Assembly (NCBI GenBank): GCA_016124425.1
Contig: WGNT01000115.1
Coordinates: 1-33,548 of the forward strand
Source: Cytophagales bacterium
GTDB lineage: Bacteria; Bacteroidota; Bacteroidia; Cytophagales; Cyclobacteriaceae
Reading direction: 5' to 3'
Length of the DNA: 33,548 nucleotides
The first letter of the stretch is position 1; every line of letters starts with the position of its first letter. The notes beneath the pieces are model-generated. The model saw only the letters and a list, made by a program, of their open reading frames with translations. It had not been told where the DNA came from and ran no database searches. Below are positions 18,429-26,298 of the stretch, piece by piece. Position numbers and translations under genes: made by a program.

Positions 18429-18466
18429 TGCGGCTAATTCGTTGATGGGCTACGCTATTGCTTACG

Positions 18467-18474
18467 CAAAAGTA
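18467..18474 (-). promoter_or_regulatory. -7 box candidate for the LptF/LptG gene
   Basis: TACTTTTG on the minus strand matches the Bacteroidota TAnnTTTG -7 box exactly and lies about 38 bases upstream of the ATG, in the 75-base gap after tgt. The nearest TTG elements are 11 and 32 bases upstream, outside the usual 17-23, so only half of the promoter is convincing. Confidence 0.45.
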
Positions 18475-18503
18475 CGTCCTTTCGGCAATTATTGAGGGAA
18501 ATC

Positions 18504-19634
18504 TTACAACCTTTGACTTACTTTTTGAACCATCTGGTTTTTCCAGGTAGCAAAGTCGCCTGCGAGGATATGTTCTCTGGCTTGCTCGACCAGCCACAAA
18601 TAGAACGAAAGGTTGTGTATACTGGCGATCTGCGCAGCTAGCATTTCTTTACTAATGGTCAGGTGCCGAAGGTAGGCTTTCGAATAGACGTTGCTAATGG
18701 CATTGACAAAGCCCATATCTACCGGAGAGAAGTCGTCTTTCCATTTCTCGTTGCGGATATTGATGATCCCTTCCGTGGTAAACAGCATGCCATTGCGGGC
18801 GTTGCGTGTAGGCATGACGCAGTCAAACATATCCACTCCAAGCGCTATTGCCTCCAAAATGTTGGCTGGAGTTCCTACGCCCATCAGGTAGCGGGGCTTG
18901 TCTTCGGGCAGGATTTCCGTTACCCATTCCGTCATCTCGTACATCATTTCGGCGGGTTCGCCTACGGAGAGGCCTCCGATGGCGTTTCCTTCTCTACCTT
19001 GCTGGGCGATAAACTCGGCCGAAGCCTTTCTCAAATCTTTGTATACGCTCCCCTGTACGATAGGAAAAAAGGTCTGCCCGTATCCGTATTTTCCTTCCGT
19101 TTCATCAAAACGTGACTGGCAGCGCTGTAGCCACCTGTGCGTAAGGTCCATGGAATCTTTGGCGTATTGCCATTCGCAAGGGTAGGGTGTGCATTCATCA
19201 AAGGCCATGATAATATCCGCCCCGATACTTCGCTGAATGTCCATGACCCGCTCGGGGGTGAAGTGATGTTTGGATCCGTCAATGTGGGATTTGAAGACCA
19301 CGCCTTCTTCGTTTATCTTTCGGGTGCCGGCAAGAGAGAATACCTGATAGCCTCCGCTGTCTGTCAGCACGGGTCTGTCCCATCCGATAAACCGGTGCAG
19401 GCCGCCCGCTTTTTCGATGATATCCAGCCCAGGTCTAAGGTATAGGTGGTAGGTGTTGCCAAGAATAATCTGCGCTTTAATGTCCGCTTTCAATTCGCGC
19501 TGATGGACTGCCTTCACGGAGCCCGCCGTACCTACAGGCATGAAGATGGGCGTATCGATGGTTCCGTGATCCGTTTCGATGCGTCCTGTACGTGCCTTGC
19601 TTTTAGCGTCTTTTTGATGAAGGGTGAATTTCAT
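18504..19634 (-). CDS. tgt: tRNA-guanine transglycosylase (queuine/preQ1)
   Basis: Tgt exchanges guanine for preQ1 at wobble position 34 of GUN-anticodon tRNAs. The 376-residue TIM barrel has LTDSGGYQVFS with the first catalytic Asp near residue 90, GGLSVGEP, and the nucleophile Asp in GVDMFDCVMPTRNARNG near residue 272. The C-terminal zinc site is unusual: where most bacterial enzymes have CxCxxC, this one reads SPVDMGFVNAISN (about residues 303-315) with no cysteine, though the later zinc-ligand-position His remains in ASIHNLSFY. I believe this loss is shared by other Bacteroidota enzymes, from memory. A promoter is visible upstream (19685-19712). Confidence 0.96.
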   Translation of the reverse strand: MKFTLHQKDAKSKARTGRIETDHGTIDTPIFMPVGTAGSVKAVHQRELKADIKAQIILGNTYHLYLRPGLDIIEKAGGLHRFIGWDRPVLTDSGGYQVFSLAGTRKINEEGVVFKSHIDGSKHHFTPERVMDIQRSIGADIIMAFDECTPYPCEWQYAKDSMDLTHRWLQRCQSRFDETEGKYGYGQTFFPIVQGSVYKDLRKASAEFIAQQGREGNAIGGLSVGEPAEMMYEMTEWVTEILPEDKPRYLMGVGTPANILEAIALGVDMFDCVMPTRNARNGMLFTTEGIINIRNEKWKDDFSPVDMGFVNAISNVYSKAYLRHLTISKEMLAAQIASIHNLSFYLWLVEQAREHILAGDFATWKNQMVQKVSQRL

Positions 19635-19670
19635 TGCTGCGATTGGTTAAGAAGTCTGTGAGATTCTGAC

Positions 19671-19678
19671 TACTTTTG
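19671..19678 (+). promoter_or_regulatory. -7 box candidate for the glycosyltransferase operon
   Basis: TACTTTTG matches TAnnTTTG exactly; a TTG lies 25 bases upstream at 19643-19645, slightly farther than usual. It would start a transcript near 19685, reading into the glycosyltransferase at 19758. A second exact box, TATCTTTG at 19729-19736, has no suitable TTG and would leave a leader of about 15 bases. I cannot choose between them. Confidence 0.4.
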
Positions 19679-19684
19679 CGGGGG

Positions 19685-19712
19685 CAAAAATAGATTCAAA
19701 TCTGCAAAACAA
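19685..19712 (-). promoter_or_regulatory. promoter of tgt
   Basis: On the minus strand, TTG (19710-19712), a 17-base spacer and TATTTTTG (19685-19692) match the Bacteroidota TTG-N17-23-TAnnTTTG promoter. The start would fall near 19678, about 45 bases upstream of the tgt ATG. It overlaps the candidate rightward promoter in a face-to-face arrangement. Confidence 0.6.
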
Positions 19713-19757
19713 TTGTCATTTTTGATTTTATCTTTGTCCGATACTTATAACCTTCTT

Positions 19758-20885
19758 ATGGTAGATATCTTGTGGTTGGTGTTTTTTTGTGCTGTCGCCA
19801 TCCAGCTGTTTTATTTGGTATTCATTTTTGGGCGTCTTGCATTTTTTTATCAAAAACCCCCAGAACTTCCCCTTGAGGCCAATCCGGAGCGTGTTACCGT
19901 CATCGTAGCTGCCCGCAATGAGGTCGAAAATCTGAAGCAACTTTTACCAAAGCTATTTAAACAGGATTATAAAAACCTCGAGATTTTGATCGTGAATGAC
20001 CAATCCACAGACGGTACAGAAGATTTGCTCTTGGACTACGCCGCTAGGTATCCTTCTCTCCGGGCCGTTCACGTCCGCTATACGCCAAATCACGTCACAT
20101 CGAAGAAATACGCCTTGACACTGGGGATAAAGGTTGCCTCGTCGGACATCATGCTGCTTACCGATGCGGACTGCATCCCTGTCTCGGACCGCTGGGTGAC
20201 CCGAATGACGGCGCCAATACGACTTGATAACAAGGTGTTTGCCATCGGGCATGGTTCTTACCGTACCTTGCCGGGCATTTTGAACAAACTGATCCAATTT
20301 GAAACCATGCTTACGGCCCTGTATTACTTTTCCTTTGGGTTGTGGAAATCGCCCTTCATGGGAGTAGGTAGGAATTTGTGCTACCGCAGAAGTTTTTTTA
20401 TGGAACAAAAAGCGTTCAAGGGGCTGTGGCACATTCTCGGAGGGGACGATGACCTGTTTGTCAACAAATATGCGAACAAAAAGAATACCGCACTCGTAAT
20501 ACACCCTGAAAGCATCACGCTATCGTCACCAAAAACTGACTTCAGTGATTTCTTGGTTCAAAAAAGAAGGCATTTTCAAGCTGGAAAATATTATCGACTG
20601 AAAGATAAGCTAAAGTTGGGCATTTATTCGTTAACACATTTGGTCTATTGGTTCAGCGCCATCATTTTGGTCGCTATAAGTACGAATTGGGAACCAATTG
20701 CCCTTGTGTTGGGGTTTGTGTTGACAAGAGCGCTACTGCAATACACGATCATAAGGCAAGCCAAAATAAAATTAGAAGGCATGGGAAAGGTGCTGTGGAC
20801 CATGTTTTTCGATGTGATGTACATGATTTATTTTTGGGTCGTAGGAACAAAAGGGTACCTGTCAAAAACAGTTAAATGGAAATAA
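19758..20885 (+). CDS. membrane-bound glycosyltransferase family 2
   Basis: The 375-residue protein has an N-terminal helix (about residues 3-25), a cytoplasmic GT-A domain and two or three C-terminal helices (about 290-370), like processive GT2 enzymes. Visible motifs are TVIVAARNEVENLKQLLPKL, VNDQSTDGTEDLL, the metal-binding LLTDADCIP, GGDDDLFVNK with the probable catalytic Asp pair, and QKRRHFQAGKYY in the place of QxxRW. It would transfer a sugar to a lipid or glycan at the inner membrane; donor and acceptor are unknown. I chose the ATG at 19758 over an upstream TTG 45 bases earlier, whose extra residues look non-conserved. It overlaps the sigma factor gene by ten bases. Confidence 0.9.
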   Translation: MVDILWLVFFCAVAIQLFYLVFIFGRLAFFYQKPPELPLEANPERVTVIVAARNEVENLKQLLPKLFKQDYKNLEILIVNDQSTDGTEDLLLDYAARYPSLRAVHVRYTPNHVTSKKYALTLGIKVASSDIMLLTDADCIPVSDRWVTRMTAPIRLDNKVFAIGHGSYRTLPGILNKLIQFETMLTALYYFSFGLWKSPFMGVGRNLCYRRSFFMEQKAFKGLWHILGGDDDLFVNKYANKKNTALVIHPESITLSSPKTDFSDFLVQKRRHFQAGKYYRLKDKLKLGIYSLTHLVYWFSAIILVAISTNWEPIALVLGFVLTRALLQYTIIRQAKIKLEGMGKVLWTMFFDVMYMIYFWVVGTKGYLSKTVKWK

Positions 20886-21487
20886 GCGAAAGAGGGTTTT
20901 CAGATAAGGCATTGGAGGATTTCGATTTGATCGACAAAGCGGTCAAGGAGAAGGATCAGCAGGCATTTGCCACGCTGATGAAACGGTACAAGAAAGCGGT
21001 CTACTTCATGATTCTGAAGATGATCCGCGATACCGACGATGCCGAAGACCTGACGATGGAAGCCTTTGCCAAAGCCTTTAGAAACCTGCATAAATTCAAA
21101 AAAGACTATACCTTTAGTACGTGGCTTTTCCGCATCGCCACGAATAACGCCATTGACTTTATCCGAAAAAAGAAACTCAAGACCATGAGTCTTAATAATA
21201 CCCTGACGGATGATGGGGGCAATTCGGTCAATATTGACGTGGAGGATGACGACAATAATCCGCAGGACGAATTTATCCGCTCGCAGCGGATAGAGATGGT
21301 ACGGATATTTGTGGATAAGCTTCCTGCCAAATACCGCAAACTCGTCACGCTTCGGTATTTTGACGAACTCTCCTATGACGAAATTGCGGAAGAACTAGAC
21401 AAGCCCCTCGGCACCGTAAAGGCACAACTGCACCGCTCCCGTGAATTGCTTTATGAAATCGCCCAAGGTAAAGACAAACATATTTAA
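20876..21487 (+). CDS. ECF-type sigma-70 family RNA polymerase sigma factor
   Basis: The 203-residue protein has sigma region 2 (DQQAFATLMKRYKKAVYFMIL, DAEDLTMEAFAKAFRNLHKF, STWLFRIATNNAIDFIRKKK) and region 4 (LPAKYRKLVTLRYFDELSYDEIAEELDKPLGTVKAQLHRSRELL), joined by an acidic linker, with no regions 1 or 3. That is the ECF layout. It would direct RNA polymerase to a specific regulon. No anti-sigma gene adjoins it; instead the ATG overlaps the end of the glycosyltransferase and its stop overlaps the rsmG start (TAATG), so the three are translationally coupled. Its conserved housekeeping position suggests a constitutively made sigma factor, which is inference. Confidence 0.94.
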   Translation: MEISERGFSDKALEDFDLIDKAVKEKDQQAFATLMKRYKKAVYFMILKMIRDTDDAEDLTMEAFAKAFRNLHKFKKDYTFSTWLFRIATNNAIDFIRKKKLKTMSLNNTLTDDGGNSVNIDVEDDDNNPQDEFIRSQRIEMVRIFVDKLPAKYRKLVTLRYFDELSYDEIAEELDKPLGTVKAQLHRSRELLYEIAQGKDKHI

Positions 21488-22152
21488 TGGCTGTACTCAC
21501 TAATATGGATCAGGCAGCATCGCTCATTTTTTCTTATTTCCCCAATTTATCGGAAGAGCAAAAGGCGCAATTCGAACAACTTGGAGACCTGTACCGCAGC
21601 TGGAACGAGAAGATTAACGTTATCAGCCGCAAAGACATGGAGCATTTCTACGTGCATCATGTGCTCCATTCCCTTGGTATTGCCAAAGTCATGGCATTCC
21701 CTTCAGGTTCAAAGGTGCTCGACATAGGCACGGGAGGTGGCTTTCCAGGTATTCCTCTTGCCATCATGTTTCCGGAGGTGACGTTTCATCTCGTAGATTC
21801 CATTGGGAAAAAGATCACTGTCGTCAAAGACGTGGTGAAAACGCTAAAGCTACGCAACGTGGAGCCGCAGCAGACAAGGGCGGAAGGTCTTGTCCGCAAA
21901 TATCATTTTATCGTCAGTAGGGCTGTCACGCAGATGGCTAATTTTTATCCTTGGACCAAAGGAAAATTCCGGAAAGAAAATGTAGATCCTGAATTCCAAA
22001 ACGGGATCTTTTACCTGAAAGGGGGGGACGTAGATGAGGAGTTGGAAGCACTTGGGCGCATGTACGTTAGCTATCACCTGGAGGACTATTTCAAAGAGGA
22101 GTATTTCCAGACAAAAAAAGTGATTTACCTGCCGTACGAAGCGCGGGGTTGA
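21487..22152 (+). CDS. rsmG: 16S rRNA (guanine-527-N7) methyltransferase
   Basis: RsmG methylates N7 of G527 in 16S rRNA with S-adenosylmethionine. The 221-residue length fits. The SAM-binding motif VLDIGTGGGFPGIPLAIMFP is near residues 79-98, LVDSIGKKITVVKDVVKTL follows as motif II, and the N-terminal YRSWNEKINVISRKDMEHFYVHHVLHS-type segment is the family signature. Its ATG shares bases with the stop of the sigma factor gene. Downstream, the convergent lipoprotein gene begins with a single base between the two stops, and no terminator is visible. Confidence 0.96.
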   Translation: MAVLTNMDQAASLIFSYFPNLSEEQKAQFEQLGDLYRSWNEKINVISRKDMEHFYVHHVLHSLGIAKVMAFPSGSKVLDIGTGGGFPGIPLAIMFPEVTFHLVDSIGKKITVVKDVVKTLKLRNVEPQQTRAEGLVRKYHFIVSRAVTQMANFYPWTKGKFRKENVDPEFQNGIFYLKGGDVDEELEALGRMYVSYHLEDYFKEEYFQTKKVIYLPYEARG

Positions 22153-22153
22153 G

Positions 22154-22690
22154 CTACCGCGCGAACACAAACCGGAATGAGGCTTCATTCACGCGAATGC
22201 CTTCATCTTCGAATCCAAAATTCCTAAGATCGGGCCTGCCTTCAAAAATCAAGGCATTGGCCGTGAGCTCAACTATGGTGAAACTGACTTCGTTGTCATT
22301 GCCAGTAAAGGTCAGCTTGCCTGTTTCCTGAGACCAAGTGCCTGTGAACGCATCCGATCCAATAATCGGCAGTTCTCTGCTTCCTAAATTGATGCCTGCC
22401 GCGGCTACCACCACATCCATGACAAAGCTGCCTAGGGCAGTGACTGCCTGAGGATTTTCCGCAAATACCAGCCTCATGTCGTATTGGGTGCCGTTTCCGA
22501 CAAAGGTCACAGGAATGGGTAAAGGGCTTAAAGCTACGCTAGCAGTACCCGACCCTTCCAGTCTGACATCCTGAAGCTCCCATGTTCCAGCCACGGAAGC
22601 AGTGGGCTCGGGAATATCGTCATCCTCAGACCTACAGCCGAGGAATGAAACGTATAGGATGCAAAGGAGGATAGAGTACCTGAGGTTCAT
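22154..22690 (-). CDS. lipoprotein, lipocalin-like, unknown function
   Basis: I use the ATG at 22690 (MNLRYSILLCILYVSFLGC), giving 178 residues; a TTG start seven codons earlier is possible. The signal peptide ends in a lipobox (SFLGC), so the Cys at about residue 19 should be lipidated, and RSEDDD after it fits a Bacteroidota surface or outer-membrane lipoprotein. The mature region starts with AGTWELQDVRLEG and has alternating beta-strand character to the C-terminal FRFVF, like lipocalin-type Bacteroidota lipoproteins. The closest promoter box is TATCTTTA at 22741-22748, one base off consensus. Function is unknown. Confidence 0.75.
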   Translation of the reverse strand: MNLRYSILLCILYVSFLGCRSEDDDIPEPTASVAGTWELQDVRLEGSGTASVALSPLPIPVTFVGNGTQYDMRLVFAENPQAVTALGSFVMDVVVAAAGINLGSRELPIIGSDAFTGTWSQETGKLTFTGNDNEVSFTIVELTANALIFEGRPDLRNFGFEDEGIRVNEASFRFVFAR

Positions 22691-22860
22691 GTTCTTATCG
22701 TTTCTTTTCAATGGGTAGATCAGCTACTAAGGTCGATTACTAAAGATACTAAAAAAAGTTTTAAAAACGTACATAACCCCTTTTGCCGCAGCTGCACCGG
22801 CTACACTACCAGGATCAATCTCCTTCTTTTGAAATGTGTTTTCGCTTTCCGGGGGAGGCA

Positions 22861-22894
22861 AAAAAAAGGTAAGGAGTTTTTTTCCTTACCTTTT
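22861..22894 (-). terminator. intrinsic terminator of the era-der operon
   Basis: A perfect 12-bp inverted repeat (AAAAGGTAAGGA, 22864-22875, with TCCTTACCTTTT, 22883-22894) and a 7-base loop stand five bases after the der stop. On the minus strand the hairpin is followed by seven T, so it terminates the era-der transcript. Confidence 0.92.
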
Positions 22895-22898
22895 CGGA

Positions 22899-24212
22899 TC
22901 ATTTTTTCTTGTACATAATCTTAATAGGAACGCCGTCAAAGTCAAAATTCTCCCGAAGTCTATTTTCTAAAAACCGGGAATAAGGTGACTTAATGTATTG
23001 GGGAAGGTTACAAAAGAAGGCAAATACCGGGTTTCTGGTCGGAAGTTGCGTGATGTACTTTATCTTGATATACTTTCCCTTATTGGCCGGAGGCGGGTAT
23101 TTTTCGATCTCGGGCAGCAGGATTTCATTCAGCTTCGACGTGGCCACCTTTCGGTTTTTATTTTCGAAGACACTCACCGCCAGTTCTACCGCCTGAAAAA
23201 TCCGCTGCTTGGTAAGGGCAGAAATAAAGATGATGGGAATCCATTTGTTCTCGCCAAGTTTATCGGTCATGTCCGACTTAAATGTCAGCATTGTTTTGTG
23301 GTCTTTTTCGATTAAGTCCCACTTATTGACGATAATCATGATGCCCTTATTGTTTTTGATGGCCAGTGAAATCAGGTTTACGTCCTGTGCTTCAAGGCCC
23401 CGTGTGGCATCTACCATCACGATGACGACGTCCGAATCTTCCAGTGTCCGCATGGATCGCATGACGGAGTAAAATTCGATATCTTCCTTTACCTTCGCTT
23501 TTTTCCGAATCCCTGCCGTGTCGGTGATGATGATATCCTTGCCGTAGAGCGTATAGCGGGTATGTATGGCATCGCGTGTCGTTCCGGCTTCATCCGTCAC
23601 AATGGACCTTTCCTTACCCAATAGGGCGTTTAAGAAGGAAGATTTTCCCACATTTGGCCGTCCTAAGATGGCAATTTTGGGAACCCCCGAATCGGGATCT
23701 TCGATGCCTTCGTCCTGGAATTCCTTGATGATGTCATCGAGCAAGTCGCCTATACCGCTACCATTCACTGCGGCTATGGGGTATATCAGTTCTTTCCCCA
23801 GACCCAGTTCATAGAACTCATTTGCCATAAACATCTTATCCCTATCGTCGGCCTTGTTGGCAACGAGGAAGACGGGCTTTTTGGAGGATCTAAGTTCGTC
23901 GGCGAACTCCTTGTCCAGATCGGTAAGTCCGTCCATGCAGTCCACCACAAACAGGATTACTGACGCTTCCTCGATGGCCAGTTTTACTTGTTTTCTAATT
24001 TCTTTCTCAAAGATGTCTTCCGAACCGGTAACATACCCTCCGGTGTCGATAACGGAGAAAAACTTTCCGCCCCACTGTGCATGTCCGTAGTGCCTATCGC
24101 GGGTCACGCCGCTGAGGTTGTCCTCGATGGCTTTCCGTTCTTCTACTAATCGATTAAAAAAGGTAGACTTGCCCACATTGGGCCTGCCCACAATTGCTAC
24201 TATATTTGACAT
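22899..24212 (-). CDS. der: ribosome-assembly GTPase Der (EngA)
   Basis: Der has two tandem GTPase domains and acts in 50S ribosome maturation. In the 437 residues, the first G domain shows GRPNVGKSTFFNRL, DTGGY and NKAD. The second, from about residue 177, shows GRPNVGKSSFLNALLG, TTRDAIHTRY, DTAGI and NKWD. A C-terminal KH-like domain ends in FDGVPIKIMYKKK. Length and motifs are standard. The ATG is 12 bases after the era stop, so era and der form an operon, and an intrinsic terminator follows immediately. Confidence 0.97.
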   Translation of the reverse strand: MSNIVAIVGRPNVGKSTFFNRLVEERKAIEDNLSGVTRDRHYGHAQWGGKFFSVIDTGGYVTGSEDIFEKEIRKQVKLAIEEASVILFVVDCMDGLTDLDKEFADELRSSKKPVFLVANKADDRDKMFMANEFYELGLGKELIYPIAAVNGSGIGDLLDDIIKEFQDEGIEDPDSGVPKIAILGRPNVGKSSFLNALLGKERSIVTDEAGTTRDAIHTRYTLYGKDIIITDTAGIRKKAKVKEDIEFYSVMRSMRTLEDSDVVIVMVDATRGLEAQDVNLISLAIKNNKGIMIIVNKWDLIEKDHKTMLTFKSDMTDKLGENKWIPIIFISALTKQRIFQAVELAVSVFENKNRKVATSKLNEILLPEIEKYPPPANKGKYIKIKYITQLPTRNPVFAFFCNLPQYIKSPYSRFLENRLRENFDFDGVPIKIMYKKK

Positions 24213-24224
24213 TGCCTTTATTTC

Positions 24225-25115
24225 TTATTGGTCGTAACCAAATTTTTTCAGTTTGTTTTTATTCTTTCTCCAATCCTCTTCCACTTTCACGTAGGTTTCT
24301 AGGAAAATCTGTTTTCCGAAGAATTTCTCCATTTCGTGCCGGGCCTGAATCCCCACTCGCTTTAGGGCTTTGCCGCCTTCGCCGATGATGATTCCTTTTT
24401 GGCTGCTCCGTTCGACATAGATTACCGCCCGTATCCGGATGATTTTGGCATCTTCGAAAAACTCCTCGATGGCGACTTCGCTGCTGTAGGGGATTTCCTT
24501 TTTGTAGTTGATAAAGATCTTCTCCCGGACAATCTCGGAGGCGAAAAACCGCTCCGGACGGGTGGTCAGTTCATCCTTGTCATAGAAGGGTTCATGCAGG
24601 GGCAGCCTATCCAGGATTTCTTGGAGTATGCGTTCAGTGTTGAAGCTTTCTGTAGCGGAGATGGGGATGACAGCTGCAGGTCGCAGCCGTTGTGTCCAAT
24701 AGGCGGTAACTTCTTCCAGTTTATTTTCCTTGTTGAGGTCAATCTTGTTGATGACCAGCAACACCGGGATTCCGGAATCGTTGATTTTTTCCAGTACGTC
24801 TTCTATTTCCTCGTCGGTTTCAAATAGATCGGTTACGAAAAGAATCACATCAGCATCCTCCAGCGACATGTGGACAAAGCCCATCATGTTTTTGTGCAGT
24901 GCATATTTCGGCTTCAGCATTCCGGGGGTATCTGAGAAGACAATTTGGTAGTTGTCGTCGTTGATAAGCCCCATAATCCGGTGACGTGTAGTCTGCGCCT
25001 TGGAGGAGATAATCGAAAGTCGCTCACCTATAAGCACATTCATCAGCGTTGATTTGCCTACATTGGGTTTCCCGATGATGTTGACAAAGCCTGCTTTGTG
25101 TGTGTTTTCGGTCAT
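24225..25115 (-). CDS. era: ribosome-assembly GTPase Era
   Basis: Era is a GTPase with a C-terminal KH domain that binds the 3' end of 16S rRNA during 30S maturation. I use the ATG at 25115, giving 296 residues, the usual family length. The frame opens further to a TTG at 25163, but that TTG is the -33 element of the promoter and the predicted transcript start (near 25124) lies downstream of it. The G domain has GKPNVGKSTLMNVLIG, TTRHRIMG, DTPGML and NKID. The KH domain has GIIIGEGGKALKRVGIQAR near residue 235. It is followed by der after 12 bases. Confidence 0.97.
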   Translation of the reverse strand: MTENTHKAGFVNIIGKPNVGKSTLMNVLIGERLSIISSKAQTTRHRIMGLINDDNYQIVFSDTPGMLKPKYALHKNMMGFVHMSLEDADVILFVTDLFETDEEIEDVLEKINDSGIPVLLVINKIDLNKENKLEEVTAYWTQRLRPAAVIPISATESFNTERILQEILDRLPLHEPFYDKDELTTRPERFFASEIVREKIFINYKKEIPYSSEVAIEEFFEDAKIIRIRAVIYVERSSQKGIIIGEGGKALKRVGIQARHEMEKFFGKQIFLETYVKVEEDWRKNKNKLKKFGYDQ

Positions 25116-25130
25116 GACAATAGTTTTTTG

Positions 25131-25163
25131 CAAAGGTACTTGTTTTTTTCCGAGCCACAGCAA
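25131..25163 (-). promoter_or_regulatory. promoter of the era-der operon
   Basis: On the minus strand, TTG (25161-25163), a 22-base spacer and a perfect TACCTTTG (25131-25138) match the Bacteroidota promoter. The start would fall near 25124, about nine bases before the era ATG at 25115. This gives a very short leader and rules out the upstream TTG start. Confidence 0.7.
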
Positions 25164-25330
25164 GCCCTGTAGAATAAACCAAAGAAAGTTCGGTAGCGGA
25201 GCTGTGAAATAGGGGCTTAATGGATTTTTTATAAAAAATATCGCAAAAGAAAGGGGGCTACAACCTGTTAAAAATCAGGATATAAGTGACAATGGTGGTG
25301 CTGGCCTCTAAATTAAATTTTACGTAGCAG

Positions 25331-25361
25331 TTGCATATTTCACAAAATACGCATACTTTTG
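25331..25361 (+). promoter_or_regulatory. promoter of the initiator tRNA gene
   Basis: TTG (25331-25333), a 20-base spacer and TACTTTTG (25354-25361) match TTG-N17-23-TAnnTTTG exactly. The start would be near 25368, about 57 bases upstream of the mature tRNA 5' end. It is the best promoter match I found in the window. Confidence 0.8.
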
Positions 25362-25424
25362 TACCACGATTTCAGCAAAACGATGTTGGATACGTTAGAA
25401 AAAGCAAACAAGTTTACGATATAT

Positions 25425-25497
<73 letters not shown>

Positions 25498-25500
25498 CAT

Positions 25501-25540
25501 AAAACCCCTTATACAGACAGTATTCGGGGTTTTTTCTTTT
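25501..25540 (+). terminator. intrinsic terminator of the tRNA gene
   Basis: AAAACCCC (25501-25508) pairs with GGGGTTTT, and an inner ATAC/GTAT stem continues the hairpin to an AGACA loop; a long T-run follows. It begins three bases after the tRNA discriminator, so the tRNA is a monocistronic unit. Confidence 0.9.
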
Positions 25541-25620
25541 TTTGGGGGACAGTTTGCGGGGAATTGGCCGGATCGTAGGGCGTAGTTTCTTAGGAAATAT
25601 AGGTCAATAAAAAATCACAA

Positions 25621-25666
25621 CTTAGTTAGTTAGATAAGTGCATAGGGGTAAAATTAACTAACTTAG
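25621..25666. repeat. imperfect 12-bp inverted repeat
   Basis: CTTAGTTAGTTA (25621-25632) and TAACTAACTTAG (25655-25666) are inverted copies with one mismatch, separated by 22 bases. They lie between the tRNA terminator and the convergent YbjQ-type gene. Neither strand has a clean U-run after it. An operator or a weak terminator for the minus-strand gene are both possible. Confidence 0.35.
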
Positions 25667-25737
25667 TCACCTATTTAGTTTTTTGAATTATCCCATTGCT
25701 TTTTGGGAGGTTTTCCTATACTCCTGAATAAAATATC

Positions 25738-26295
25738 TTATATAATTGGCCGCTTGTTTAAAAATGCATAGTCACTGTGAAGGGACTCATATTTGGATAA
25801 AACGTTAAGTTCTGATTCTACTTCCCTGATTTCAGCCACACGATTTTGTAAATCATTTAAAGCGTCTTCATTGTAATTTAATTCGCGTAAATTTGTAATT
25901 TTTACGGCGGTACCTGCCATGCATACCATTAACATCCCCTTACCCGCTCCTGCTTCTGAATAATCAATATCGGCACCCAAAATGGCATTACCTCCCATTT
26001 GAAGTGCTTGAAAACGTAAAATACTTTTACAATTATCTTCGCCGGTTTTTAGTTTTTCGTTGTACCTCCCAGATTCCATACCGAAAAAATCAGTCCAACT
26101 TGATGCAATTTCAGTAATTACCCCCGTTCCCGTTACGGATTGGGCTGATACAATTTGAAGACTTTGATACTTCCAATCTTGGGGGGTGTGTAACGTTACA
26201 ATAGGTACGAAGTTTATCAACTCTTTAATTTTTGAAGAATTACTGTTTTTTAACTCAGATTTGTTTTTTAATTGTAATTCATATTCTTTATGCAC
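25738..26295 (-). CDS. YbjQ/DUF74-type heavy-metal-binding-domain protein
   Basis: The 185-residue frame carries a YbjQ-like (PF01906-type) domain at about residues 35-135: GVITEIASSWTDFFG, then ALQMGGNAILGADIDYSE and MLMVCMAGTAVKI, which match the GAnAVxgxxxdY and atGTAV pattern. YbjQ-type domains form pentameric rings of unknown role. A short coiled tail follows. The start is taken as GTG at 26295, which is uncertain. The frame upstream is open in the same register, except for one TAA at 26299-26301, and encodes a zinc ribbon. This may therefore be the C-terminal part of one interrupted gene. It is more AT-rich than the housekeeping block. Confidence 0.65.
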   Translation of the reverse strand: MHKEYELQLKNKSELKNSNSSKIKELINFVPIVTLHTPQDWKYQSLQIVSAQSVTGTGVITEIASSWTDFFGMESGRYNEKLKTGEDNCKSILRFQALQMGGNAILGADIDYSEAGAGKGMLMVCMAGTAVKITNLRELNYNEDALNDLQNRVAEIREVESELNVLSKYESLHSDYAFLNKRPII

Positions 26296-26298
26296 TTT

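Noticed and set aside
19713..19757. Longer glycosyltransferase start at a TTG
   Set aside because: The added 15 residues are not typical of the family; the ATG at 19758 starts directly before the first membrane helix.
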